Shown in pieces: positions 35,722 to 45,485 of a DNA stretch of 64,000 bases. The DNA is from Fimenecus sp900545625. Its GTDB lineage: Bacteria > Bacillota > Clostridia > Oscillospirales > Acutalibacteraceae. The notes beneath the pieces are model-generated. The model was not told the DNA's origin, made no database searches, and saw nothing but the letters and a program-made list of their open reading frames with translations. Positions within the stretch are counted from its first letter, which is position 1. Every line of letters begins with the position of its first letter. The translations under genes and the position numbers were made by a program. The stretch is from NCBI GenBank assembly GCA_963931525.1, contig OZ007023.1, forward strand, positions 496,001 through 560,000, in the 5' to 3' direction.

Positions 35722-37317
35722 TCACACGCCCTTTTCCTGTGCGTCTTCCGCATCCGCCGGCGCGTCCGCATTTTGTGCAGCCTTGCACTGTGCCGCTGCG
35801 GCGCAGTGCGCACAGCCTGCCGGCACGTCTTGCGCGGCTGCCGGCGCGGCGCACGCTTCACCGGCTTTTTCGGGGGCGTCGGCGCTTTGCTCCGCCGCCT
35901 TTGCCGCTGCCGCTTTGCCCTCCGGCGTGTCGCGGTAATACTGCGTATGCGTGTCGCGGTGCGGGGTGCTGTCCCAAATGCGCCGGGCTTCGGGCGCCCA
36001 TTCGCGCGCAAACGCCACGCACTTGTCGCAAAGCGTGTCTACGTCCTCGGCGTGCAGAAGATCCGAGCTCTTCGCGCCGCTGCGCTTCACCATCTCGCGC
36101 AGCCGCTCCGGGTTTTCAAGCAGGGGGCAGGGGCGCAGATGGTTGTCGTTAAAGGGCTGGTTGTGATAGTATTCCATGAACAGCGGGGACTTGAGCGCCT
36201 CTTTGAGCGTGTGCGTGCGGATGTTCGCATCGGAATAGTGGATGAACACGCACGGCTCGATGTCGCCTGCGGAATTGATGTGGAAATAGTTGCGCCCGCC
36301 CGCGATGCACCCGCCGACGTATTCGCCGTCGTCCTGAAAGTCCATGACAAACAAAGGCTTGCCGGTTTTCGAGTTGCGGATGCGTTTCATCCAGCCGTAC
36401 ATGTATTCACGCTGGGCGGGGGTGGGGATGAGCGCGGGATCCGCATCGTGCCCAACGGGCATGTAGTTGAAGTAGAGCGCGTATTTCACGCCCTTTTCGA
36501 GCACCATGTCAATAAATTCGTCGCTCGTGACCTGGTCTACGTTTTTGCGCGTATAGCAGACCGAAATGCCGAACAGGCACTTGTTTTTCTGCAAAAGCTC
36601 CATCGCCGCAAGCGTGTGCTTATATGCGCCCTCGCCGCGCCGCCAGTCGTTGGATTCCTCCGAGCCCTCCAGGCTCAGCGCCAAGCTTATGTTGCCGCAC
36701 TCGTTCATGTCCTCGCAGAATTTCTGGTCGACGAGCGTGGCATTTGTGTAAATGACGAAGGTGCAGTCGCGGTTTCGGCGCGCAAGCTCCACGATGTCGT
36801 TTTTGCGGATGAGCGGTTCGCCGCCCGTGAGCATGTAAAAGTGCGTGCCCATCTCTTTGCCCTGCGAGACGATGGACTGCATCTCCTCGTTCGTAAGGCT
36901 CAATTTGTGGCCGTACTCCGCCGCCCAGCAGCCCTTGCACTTGAGGTTGCAGGCGCTTGTCGGGTCGAACAGGATGATGAACGGCACGTTGCAGTGCAGC
37001 TCTTCGCGAAGCGCACGGACCGTCTTGGTGCCGTAAAGGCCGGCGTCCACCCCGAGAGACAAGAGCATCTGCCGTGCTACGCGCGGGTCGACGTCGCGCA
37101 GGAGGCTGACCGCATACCGCGTCCAAACGTTGTCGGGGTCTGCGGCGGCAGCCTTCATCTTTTTGAAGTTTTCCGAGGGGAAGATCCCGCCGAACAGCGC
37201 GCCGACGCGGTCGGCGAGCTTGACAAGGTTCGGGTAGGGGTCTTTGTAAACATACTTGAGAATTCCGTCGAGCGCGACTGCAATGGCGGCGCGCTGCACC
37301 TTGTGTGATTTGCCCAT
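35722..37317 (-). CDS. radical SAM protein, SPASM-like, function unknown
   Basis: Radical SAM enzyme. The cluster motif CNLKCKGC gives C123, C127 and C130, followed by YMLTGGEPL. Distal cysteines at about residue 310 onward (YVGGCIAGG, DIEPCVFIHY, CPLL, LCDKCVAF) suggest an auxiliary Fe-S (SPASM/twitch-like) domain. The substrate cannot be named. After about residue 470 the tail becomes Ala/Glu/Pro-rich with a CAHCAAAAQC segment. I chose the ATG at 37317, nine bases after AAAGG; the ATG at 37326 touches it directly. It is the only minus-strand gene between dnaA and 62 kb and has its own terminator. No precursor-peptide gene is evident beside it. Confidence 0.87.
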   Translation of the reverse strand: MGKSHKVQRAAIAVALDGILKYVYKDPYPNLVKLADRVGALFGGIFPSENFKKMKAAAADPDNVWTRYAVSLLRDVDPRVARQMLLSLGVDAGLYGTKTVRALREELHCNVPFIILFDPTSACNLKCKGCWAAEYGHKLSLTNEEMQSIVSQGKEMGTHFYMLTGGEPLIRKNDIVELARRNRDCTFVIYTNATLVDQKFCEDMNECGNISLALSLEGSEESNDWRRGEGAYKHTLAAMELLQKNKCLFGISVCYTRKNVDQVTSDEFIDMVLEKGVKYALYFNYMPVGHDADPALIPTPAQREYMYGWMKRIRNSKTGKPLFVMDFQDDGEYVGGCIAGGRNYFHINSAGDIEPCVFIHYSDANIRTHTLKEALKSPLFMEYYHNQPFNDNHLRPCPLLENPERLREMVKRSGAKSSDLLHAEDVDTLCDKCVAFAREWAPEARRIWDSTPHRDTHTQYYRDTPEGKAAAAKAAEQSADAPEKAGEACAAPAAAQDVPAGCAHCAAAAQCKAAQNADAPADAEDAQEKGV

Positions 37318-37554
37318 AAAATCCATCCTTTCGCCGCGGCGGGTGTCATGCGCGGCGCTGAGAAAACGTTTACCTTAACAGTTCATTTTTAGCATACCAC
37401 GAAATAGCCGATTTGTAAACCAAAAAAGCCGCCGAAAAGGAAAGTTGAACGGGTGCGGCGGATTCTGTCGGGTTTTGAACAAAATAGCAGGAGACGGCAG
37501 GGAGCAAAAGCAAAACGAAGCAACGCCGCAAAGCTGTGGCTGCGCAGGAAATGA

Positions 37555-37965
37555 CGTAGGGCGGGGGCTTGCTCCCGCCGAGGGCAGAGGGGGAAGCCTT
37601 CCGCTGTTTTGAAAATTTTAAGCATTCTTTTCCCGGGAAAAGAATAGACAAGAGCTTTACCATTTTGCGGCGGGAGCAAGCCCCCGCCCTACGGTCTCTC
37701 CCTCCGTCACGCGCAAAGCGCGCGCCACCTCCCTCATCAGAGGGAGGAAAAGGTTTGTACTGACTTCCGGTTGTGCGTTTCCCCCTCTGACGAGGGGGAT
37801 GCCGCCGCAAGGCGGAAGGGGGAGAGATAAAATCTGTTCTTCATACGGCGGGAGCAAGCCCCCGCCCTGCAACACGCAAAAAAAATTACAGAGACCCCAC
37901 GGCTTTGCGCAAACTTCCCCACCCCACATCCAGCATCTAATATCTAACGTCCGGCATCTAATATA
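37555..37965. repeat. mosaic repeat block upstream of the radical SAM gene
   Basis: Arm GTAGGGCGGGGGCTTGCTCC at about 37556, an interior with a 22-bp perfect palindrome (37624-37645), and a 189-bp segment (37668-37856) identical to 33908-34096. Arm AAGCCCCCGCCCTGC follows, then ACCCCACATCCAGCATCTAA and a 7-bp array to about 37962. The region lies between divergent genes, so promoters must be here or just beyond it; none stands out. Confidence 0.85.
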
Positions 37966-38062
37966 CCTTTTCCGCCTGCCGCATGGTTTATTCGCCGAAA
38001 TCGGGGAAAGATAGGAATAATTTTACGGCGGCGAGCCCGCCGGGCGCGGAGGATTTTCGACG

Positions 38063-41000
38063 ATGAAAAAAACGGCAGTGCGCGCGCTTTGCAAAAGGCT
38101 TCGCAAAGCGCGTAAGGCTTTTACGCGTATGTATGCGGGCGGGCAGGACGGCGCGCAAAGCACGGCAGGCGAGCAGCTGCTCGCATTTCTGCCGCAGCTT
38201 TGCGAAGCGGCGGAAAGCGGGCTGCGGGATCTGCGCGCTGCACCCGGTTTACCCGCCGGGGAAAGCGGTCTGCCGCGCGCCTTTGAACGGCTGCGGGCGT
38301 TTGTGCAAGAGCCTTACGCGCCGACGCTCGATTCGCTTGTTTCTTCGCTTGCAGGCGGCAGCTTCAGTTTTACGGAGCTGACGCTTACGGGGCTGCTTTT
38401 TCGCACGGCGTGCGTGCTTTGCGCCGCAGAAAGCGAGGATGCAGAACAGGCGGTGCGTGCGGCGCAGGCGCTTGAAAAAACGGAACAGACAGATTTTTCG
38501 CGGCTGTTTGCACATTTAAGCGATGCCGAACGCATTTGCCTTACGGATGCGGGCTTTCGTGCGTCTGACGATCGGACCAAAGCGGCATACCGCGAACGGC
38601 TTTCGCATTTTGCAAAAAAGCGGGGCGTTTCGGAGACGGCGGCGGCGCAAAAGCTCATGCAGCGCGCCGCGGCGGAAAATACGACGCTTTGGCGGCTGCT
38701 GTGGGAAAAGGAACGGTTCGTGCGCGGGCGCGTGCTGACAGGGCTCCAATGGACGCTTTCGTGGACTGCGGCTGCGGCGGTGGCGGGCATATTCGGCATA
38801 TGGTGGCTGCTGCCGCTTTTGTGGATGCCGTTGTTCGCGGGCCTGTCACCCATATTGGAACGGCTCGTGCTGCGGCGGGCAAAGCCGAAGATCGTTCCCA
38901 CCTGCCGTGTGCGTTCGCGCGTTGGCAGCCGGGTGCGCACGCTCGTGACGGTGTCTGCGCTTCTGCCCGAAGGCGGCAGAGAGGCTGCGCTTTCCGACCA
39001 CCTCGAAGAAGTGTACCTTTCGGCGGGCAGGGGGGCGCTGGGGCTCGCCTTGCTTGCCGATCTCAAAGCTGCGCCGTCCGCCGTGCGGGAAACAGACAAT
39101 GCCGACATCGCGGCGGCAAAGCGCATGATCGATGCGCTCAACGAAAAATATCCCGGCCGCTTTGTCCTGCTCGTGCGCGGGCGCACCTTTTCCGAAACGC
39201 AGAACGCCTACACGGGCTTTGAGCGCAAGCGCGGTGCGCTTTGCGCGCTGTTTGCCCTGCTCGCGCACGGCGATGCGTCTGCCTTTTCGGTCTGCCACGG
39301 GGCGCAAAGCCTCCTGCGCGGGGTGCACTATGTATTCGCGCTCGACGCGGACGCGTCGCCCGCCCCCGACTGCCTTTTCCGGCTGCTCGCCGCAGCGCGG
39401 CATCCCGAAAATGCGCCGCACATCGATGAAAAGGCGCGCCGCGTCACGCGCGGGTACGGTATTTTCGTACCGCAGGCGGAGATTTCCTCCGCGTCGGCGT
39501 TTTGCACGCGCTTTTCGCGCCTGACAGCGGGTGCGGGCGGCGTTTCGGGCTATGTGCGCGAGCTGCATGAACGCTGGCAGACCCTGTCCGGCGCGAGCCT
39601 GTTTACGGGGAAGGGACTGATGGACGTTGCGGCCTGCGCATCGCTTTTGCCGGGGCTTTTCCCGAAAGAAACGGTTCTGAGCCACGACATCCCGGAGGGA
39701 GAGGTCTTACGCACGGCGTTCGTGGGCGCGGCGCAGGTGACGGAGGGCTGTCCGTCGGCGCTCGGTTCGCACCTCGCAAGGCTTGGGCGCTGGGTGCGCG
39801 GGGACGCGCAGAATCTCGTGCTGCTGCGTGCCGCATTTCCCGATGACACCGGGCGCGCGGTCCGTCTGCCCGCCGTGTCGCGGTACAAGCTGTTCGACTG
39901 CCTGCGCCGCGATCTGACACCCGCCGCCGGCTTCCTGCTCTGCTTGCTCTCGCCCCTCTTGCCGCCAGCCGCACAGACGGCAGCGCTTTTGTGCGTCCTG
40001 TTTTCGGCTGCCGCGCCCGCTGTGCTTGCGTTCCTCGGGGCGCTGCGCTTAGGCGGCGTTCATGCGCTTTCGGCGCGGTATTTCGGCGGCGCGCTCCCCG
40101 AAGCGGCAAAGGCGGTAAGCGACTTCCTGCTTTCCCTCGTGCTCCTGCCCGCAACGGGCCGGGTCTGTCTTTGCGCGTTTTTCAAAGGCGCGTGGCGCCG
40201 CCTTTTTTCGCACCGCCGCATGCTCGACTGGGTGACCGCCGCAGACGCAGAGGGCGCGGGCGCTTCTCCCCTGCGCCGCAGCCTTCCCGCTTTTGCCTGC
40301 GGGGTGTGGCTTTTGCTGTTCGGCGGGGCGCTCGCGCGCGCATTTGCGCTGTTTTTCCTCGCCGCACCCGCGTATGCCGTTTGGTCTGCGAAGCCGTATC
40401 GAAACGCGGGCAAAACAAGTCTTTCTCCCGCCGCGCGCGAAACGCTGCGGCAGGATATGGCGGCGATGTGGCGGTTTTATGAAGATCTGTGCAACCCGGA
40501 AACGCATTTTCTCCCGCCCGACAATGTGCAGTTCGCGCCCGTGCGCCGCACGGCGTACCGCACCTCGCCGACGAACATCGGGCTGATGCTGTGCGCCGCG
40601 CTTTCGGCGTGCGATGTGGGGCTGATCTCAACAGAAGAGCTCGGCGCGCGCGCGTGCCGCACGCTTGAGACCGTACAGCGGCTCAAAACGTGGCGCGGGA
40701 ATTTGTACAACTGGTATGACGTAAAAACGCTGGAGCCCCTGCCGCCGCAGTTCGTCTCGGCGGTGGACAGCGGCAATTTCCTGTGCTGTCTTGCCGCGCT
40801 CATATCGGGGCTTTCGGCATACGAAGCGAGACAAACCTGCCGCCGTGCGCGTCAAATGGCGGAAAGCATCTTACAAAATACGCACCTCGGCGCGCTGTAT
40901 GACTGGGGGCGCGACCTGTTTTATATCGGCTTCGATGCGGATCGCGGGACATTTTCTTCAGGCCATTACGACCTGTTGATGAGCGAATCGCGCATGATGA

Positions 41001-44000
41001 GCTATTATGCCGTCGCCGCGCACGAGGTACCCGTTTCGCATTGGGGCGCGCTTTCGCGCGCCCTGTCTGCGGGCGGGGGATTTGGGGGGTCGCTTGCGTG
41101 GTCGGGCACGATGTTTGAATTTTTTATGCCGCATCTGTTTTTGGAAAGCCCGCCCGGCACGCTTGCGGGCGAATCGCTTCACTTTTGCGTGCGCGAGCAG
41201 GCGCGGTATGCAAAGCGGCAGGGCATTTTGTTCGGCGTATCCGAAAGCGGGTATGCAGCCACCGATGCGGCGGGCAATTACCAATACCGTGCGCACGGTG
41301 TGCCCGCGCTCGGCCTTCGCCGCACAGCCCCGGCTGAAAACCGCGTTTCCTCGCCGTATTCGGCGTATCTATGCCTGCCGTTTTCGGCGCATACCGCGCA
41401 AAAGGCGCTGGAGGCGTACCGTGCACGCGGTATGTTTGGCGAATACGGGTTTTACGAGGCGATCGACTGCACAGATCAAGCCGAAGGGAAGCTTGTGCGC
41501 AGCTTTATGGCGCATCATATCGGGATGAGCATGCTTGCCGTGGCGAACCTGCTTTGCGGCAACGTGTTCCAGAAGCGGTTTTCGGCATACGGGACGATGC
41601 GTTCGGCACACACCCTGCTCTCGGAGCGCGTGCCGAATTTTACGCCGCTGCCGCGCCGCCGGGTGCCCGCCGCAGTCCCTGCGCGCCCCGCACGGTATGT
41701 ACCGTCCCCCGAAAAACCTGTGCAAAGCCCGCTGCCCGAAAGCGCCCAGGTGTATACAAACGGCGCTTGGACGCTGTTTCTCACAAATGCCGGCACATCC
41801 TTTGCCCATGCTTACGGCGTGGATATAACACGGCGTGTGCGCGCGGATCTTACGGATTTCAGAGGGATATTCGCCGTGCTGCAAACGGAAAGCGGCACGC
41901 TGCCGCTTACACGCGCCTGCGCAGGGGAAGAAAAAGCGGTCTATACGTTTGAAGCACGGAAAACGGAGGCCGTATACACGGCAAAAGCCGAAACGCTGTT
42001 TGCAGAGACCTGCGCTGCCGTGCATGAAACGCTTCCCGCCGAGCGGCGGGTGTTTCGGCTGCGCAACAAAACGGGCGCGCCGCAGGATGTAACGCTGCTC
42101 GTCTATTTTGAACCGACCATGACGACCGAGCGGGCGCTTGAAGCGCACCGCACGTTTCAAAAATTATTCGTGACCGCCGCATTTGACAAAACGCAAAACG
42201 CCGTGGTGTTTACGCGGCGCGCGGGGCGCGGGCAGCCTGCGTTGGCGCTTGTCTGCGGCTTTCAGGAAAATGCGCCGTTTGCCGTATGCTTGCAGCGTGA
42301 CGAGGCACTTTCCCGCGATGAAGGGATCTTTTCACTGCCGCGGGCAAAAATCGTTGGACAAGAGCCGCACGGCACGGCGGATGTGTGCTTTGCGGCAGCG
42401 CAGCGGCTGCACCTGCCCGCACACGGCGAGCAAACCGTAACGCTGCACCTGTGCGCGGCGGACACGCGGGAAGAAGCCCTGCGGCGGCTGGAGGCCGTGC
42501 GGCGCGCGCGCTCGGCGGCGCGTGCCCCGGCCGTTTTCCCCGCGCAGCTTTGGCGCGGGACGATCCTGCCTGCGCTGTTTTGCGGCGGGCGGCTGCAAGA
42601 GGCGCGCAAAAGGGCGCTTTGTGAAAACCAAAACGGCGTGCGGGCGCTTTGGGCGCTTGGCATTTCGGGCGACCTGCCCCTTTTTACCCTGCAAAACGCA
42701 GACGGCGCGGGCCCCGAAAAGCTGTCGCCCCTTTTAACGGGCGTCGGCGCGCTTTGCGAAGCGGGGCTTCCCTGCGATCTCGTGCTGTGCGTTCGGGATG
42801 CGCCGGGGGCGGAAAGCCTGCGGGAGACGCTCCGGGAAAACGCGGCTTTTCACCGGCTTTGGGAAGCGGGGCGCATCCGGATCGCGGAGGTGTCGGCGCA
42901 GACGCACGAGCAGCTTTCCACGCTGCTCGCCTTTTCGGCTTGCAGCTTTGACCTTTTATCCCCGCTCTCAAAGCAGCAATTCCCCGAAAACGCCCCGCTT
43001 GTGCGCGCCGCCGTGCATTTCACAAAGCCTGAAAAACGGGAGAACGGCGTGGAAAACGGCGGGTATCGGATCGCGCAAAAGCCGCGTTTGCCGTGGTGCT
43101 GGGTGCTTTCAAATCCGACCTTCGGGACGCTTGTGGGCGACGGCGCTTTGGGGACGACCTTTGCTATGAACGCGCGGCTCAACCGCCTGACTCAATTTCC
43201 GAACGACCCGATGCGCGATTTCCCCGGCGAGCGGCTGTTCCTGCGCACGGCGGACGGAAAGATCTATGACCTTTTACGAAACGCCGCAGCGTTTTTCTGC
43301 GGCGGCCGGGCAGTATTTGAAACGGACGTGCGCGCACTGCACGTCCGTGTAACGGTGCGCGTCCCCGCACGCGGTATGCGCAAAGAGACGGAAGTGCTGC
43401 TCGAAAACCGCAGCGATGCGCCGACACATGCCGCCGTATGCTACTATACCCGCCCCGCGCTTTGCGAGGACGCTGCCACTTCGCCGTTTTTGCGATCCGT
43501 GTTTCAAGACGGCGCACTGCTGGTGCACAACCCCGCAGCCGAGGATTTTCCGGGCGTTCTGTGCCTGTGCGCCGTTCGGTCGGAATCGGAAAAATATTGC
43601 CGGTCCGAAACCGCAAAATCGGAAGAAAACTTCCGGTCGGAACAGGCGGAATCGGAAAAATACTTCCGAAATGCAGAAAAAGAAGCGGAAAAATATTTCC
43701 GATTGGACGAAGATGTGTTTTACACCGTGTCGGACGAAGCGTTTTTCGGCGGCGGCTGGGACGCGGGCGGCAGCCTCCCCAGAGCGACACCCTGTGCGGC
43801 GCTCGGCAAGACGGTCGAGCTCGCGGCGAACGGGTGCGCACAGGTGCGCTTTCACCTGACCTTCGCGCGCTGTGCCGCACCCGCCGTTACGCTTGCAAGG
43901 GCGTGCCTGCCGGCGTCCTTGCCGCAGGACCGCGTGCAGCTTTGCTCGAACGACCGGCGGCTTGACGACCTGTACAACCTGTTTTTGGTACGGCAGACGG

Positions 44001-45397
44001 AAAACGGGCGGCTGTTCGCACGCGCCGGCTTTTACCAGTCCGGCGGGGCGTGGGGATTTCGCGACCAACTGCAGGACGCGGCGTCGCTTTTGGCTTTGCG
44101 GCCCGCGCTTTTGCGCCGCCAGCTTCTGCGGTGCGCTGCCGCGCAGTTTTCAGAAGGCGACGTGCTGCACTGGTGGCACGTACTGCCGAACGGTACCGTG
44201 CGCGGGGTGCGCACGCGCTGCAGCGACGATTTGTTATGGCTGCCGCTTTTCCTCGCAAAATATGTGCGCGCAACAGGCGACCGCTCGATTTTGTCCGTCG
44301 AAGTCCCGTACCGGGAAGCGCCCGCGCTTCGCGAAAACGAGGACGAACGCTACTTTGAAGTCAAACGCGCGCCCGCGCGCGGCAGCGTGCTCGACCACGC
44401 CGTGCGCGCCGTGCGATACGCGCTTGAAAAAAAGGGTGAACACGGCCTTATGCTTATGGGCACGGGCGACTGGAACGACAGCTTCAACCGCGTCGGCAGA
44501 AAGGGAAGGGGCGAGAGCGTCTGGCTTTCGCAGTTCGCCGTCCTCGTGCTGGAGGCTTTTGCCGCGCTTTTGGAAAACGAGCCCGAACAAAGCGAGTTTC
44601 GCACGTTCTGCCTTGCCGAAGCCGGACAGCTTCGCACTTCGCTTGAAACCCATGCCTATGCGGGCGACCGGTATTTGCGTGCGTTTTATGACGACGGCGG
44701 CAGAATGGGCGCGGCGGGGAACACGGCGTGTGCGATCGACAGCTTAACGCAAAGCTTCGCCGTGTTTGCGCGGCTTGACAAAGCGCGTACCGAGACGGCG
44801 CTTCGCACCGCGTTTTCGGAACTGTATGATGCAGAAAACGGCATCCTGCGCCTGTTTTCACCGCCCTTTTGTGATGCGGACGACCGCACCGGCTACGTTT
44901 CGGCGTACCCGCCGGGTGTGCGCGAAAACGGCGGGCAGTACACGCACGCCGCCGTGTGGTTCTGCCGCGCGCTTTTGGAAGCCGGTATGTACGACGAGGG
45001 GATGCGCGTACTTTGTGCGCTCAACCCGCTTCGGAAATACGAGACCGAAGAAACGGCGCGCCGCTATAAAACCGAGCCGTACTTCCTTTGCGGCGACGTG
45101 TACGGCGAAGCGAGCCCCGGGCGCGGCGGCTGGAGTTTGTACACGGGCGCGGCGGGGCAGCTGTTTGCGCTGGTGACCGAGGTGATCTTGGGGCTTCATA
45201 TGCAGGACGGGCGGCTTTTCTTTACACCCGCCGAGATCCCGCAAATGGGCGCGTTCTCCTATACGCTTATACTCGACGGCGCTGAAATTTCGGTGGAGGT
45301 CGCCGCCGCCCCGCGGGAGGGCTTGGTGCTTATCGACGGCAGCCCCGCCGCCGCGCTCCTCCCGGACGGCAAAAACCACCATATAAAAATCCGGTAA
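38063..45397 (+). CDS. cyclic beta-1,2-glucan synthase-like giant protein (NdvB/GH94 family)
   Basis: 2444-residue membrane protein of the cyclic glucan synthase type. Its family elongates beta-1,2-glucan from UDP-glucose, cyclises it and trims it by phosphorolysis. Visible order: helical N-terminus; transmembrane segments at about 228-265; a GT84-like glycosyltransferase region with FALDADASPAPDC at about 425-437 and LSHDIPEGEVLRTAF at about 538-552; further helices at about 630-790; a glycoamylase-like domain (SGTMFEFFMPHL about 1016, AHHIGMSMLAVANLL about 1150); sugar-binding sandwich regions; and a C-terminal GH94 phosphorylase domain with GTGDWND at about 2133. NdvB proteins are near 2830 residues. 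A short SEKYFR tandem repeat lies at about 1840-1885. The ATG at 38063 follows GGAGGATTTTCGACG. The exact product is inferred. Confidence 0.85.
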   Translation: MKKTAVRALCKRLRKARKAFTRMYAGGQDGAQSTAGEQLLAFLPQLCEAAESGLRDLRAAPGLPAGESGLPRAFERLRAFVQEPYAPTLDSLVSSLAGGSFSFTELTLTGLLFRTACVLCAAESEDAEQAVRAAQALEKTEQTDFSRLFAHLSDAERICLTDAGFRASDDRTKAAYRERLSHFAKKRGVSETAAAQKLMQRAAAENTTLWRLLWEKERFVRGRVLTGLQWTLSWTAAAAVAGIFGIWWLLPLLWMPLFAGLSPILERLVLRRAKPKIVPTCRVRSRVGSRVRTLVTVSALLPEGGREAALSDHLEEVYLSAGRGALGLALLADLKAAPSAVRETDNADIAAAKRMIDALNEKYPGRFVLLVRGRTFSETQNAYTGFERKRGALCALFALLAHGDASAFSVCHGAQSLLRGVHYVFALDADASPAPDCLFRLLAAARHPENAPHIDEKARRVTRGYGIFVPQAEISSASAFCTRFSRLTAGAGGVSGYVRELHERWQTLSGASLFTGKGLMDVAACASLLPGLFPKETVLSHDIPEGEVLRTAFVGAAQVTEGCPSALGSHLARLGRWVRGDAQNLVLLRAAFPDDTGRAVRLPAVSRYKLFDCLRRDLTPAAGFLLCLLSPLLPPAAQTAALLCVLFSAAAPAVLAFLGALRLGGVHALSARYFGGALPEAAKAVSDFLLSLVLLPATGRVCLCAFFKGAWRRLFSHRRMLDWVTAADAEGAGASPLRRSLPAFACGVWLLLFGGALARAFALFFLAAPAYAVWSAKPYRNAGKTSLSPAARETLRQDMAAMWRFYEDLCNPETHFLPPDNVQFAPVRRTAYRTSPTNIGLMLCAALSACDVGLISTEELGARACRTLETVQRLKTWRGNLYNWYDVKTLEPLPPQFVSAVDSGNFLCCLAALISGLSAYEARQTCRRARQMAESILQNTHLGALYDWGRDLFYIGFDADRGTFSSGHYDLLMSESRMMSYYAVAAHEVPVSHWGALSRALSAGGGFGGSLAWSGTMFEFFMPHLFLESPPGTLAGESLHFCVREQARYAKRQGILFGVSESGYAATDAAGNYQYRAHGVPALGLRRTAPAENRVSSPYSAYLCLPFSAHTAQKALEAYRARGMFGEYGFYEAIDCTDQAEGKLVRSFMAHHIGMSMLAVANLLCGNVFQKRFSAYGTMRSAHTLLSERVPNFTPLPRRRVPAAVPARPARYVPSPEKPVQSPLPESAQVYTNGAWTLFLTNAGTSFAHAYGVDITRRVRADLTDFRGIFAVLQTESGTLPLTRACAGEEKAVYTFEARKTEAVYTAKAETLFAETCAAVHETLPAERRVFRLRNKTGAPQDVTLLVYFEPTMTTERALEAHRTFQKLFVTAAFDKTQNAVVFTRRAGRGQPALALVCGFQENAPFAVCLQRDEALSRDEGIFSLPRAKIVGQEPHGTADVCFAAAQRLHLPAHGEQTVTLHLCAADTREEALRRLEAVRRARSAARAPAVFPAQLWRGTILPALFCGGRLQEARKRALCENQNGVRALWALGISGDLPLFTLQNADGAGPEKLSPLLTGVGALCEAGLPCDLVLCVRDAPGAESLRETLRENAAFHRLWEAGRIRIAEVSAQTHEQLSTLLAFSACSFDLLSPLSKQQFPENAPLVRAAVHFTKPEKRENGVENGGYRIAQKPRLPWCWVLSNPTFGTLVGDGALGTTFAMNARLNRLTQFPNDPMRDFPGERLFLRTADGKIYDLLRNAAAFFCGGRAVFETDVRALHVRVTVRVPARGMRKETEVLLENRSDAPTHAAVCYYTRPALCEDAATSPFLRSVFQDGALLVHNPAAEDFPGVLCLCAVRSESEKYCRSETAKSEENFRSEQAESEKYFRNAEKEAEKYFRLDEDVFYTVSDEAFFGGGWDAGGSLPRATPCAALGKTVELAANGCAQVRFHLTFARCAAPAVTLARACLPASLPQDRVQLCSNDRRLDDLYNLFLVRQTENGRLFARAGFYQSGGAWGFRDQLQDAASLLALRPALLRRQLLRCAAAQFSEGDVLHWWHVLPNGTVRGVRTRCSDDLLWLPLFLAKYVRATGDRSILSVEVPYREAPALRENEDERYFEVKRAPARGSVLDHAVRAVRYALEKKGEHGLMLMGTGDWNDSFNRVGRKGRGESVWLSQFAVLVLEAFAALLENEPEQSEFRTFCLAEAGQLRTSLETHAYAGDRYLRAFYDDGGRMGAAGNTACAIDSLTQSFAVFARLDKARTETALRTAFSELYDAENGILRLFSPPFCDADDRTGYVSAYPPGVRENGGQYTHAAVWFCRALLEAGMYDEGMRVLCALNPLRKYETEETARRYKTEPYFLCGDVYGEASPGRGGWSLYTGAAGQLFALVTEVILGLHMQDGRLFFTPAEIPQMGAFSYTLILDGAEISVEVAAAPREGLVLIDGSPAAALLPDGKNHHIKIR

Positions 45398-45485
45398 ACT
45401 ATGGAAATCAAGGCACAAGTGTGCTACAATAAACTTTGTATCGGCTAAATGTCCTGCCGAACGAGAAGAAAGGATGTAGCTCTGC

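Noticed and set aside
36620..37126. Antisense frames inside the radical SAM and glucan synthase-like genes
   Set aside because: High GC creates long shadow frames on both strands; none has family motifs or a ribosome site.
44032..44889. Split or frameshifted glucan synthase-like gene
   Set aside because: The frame is continuous for 2444 residues, with motifs in the expected order up to the C-terminus.
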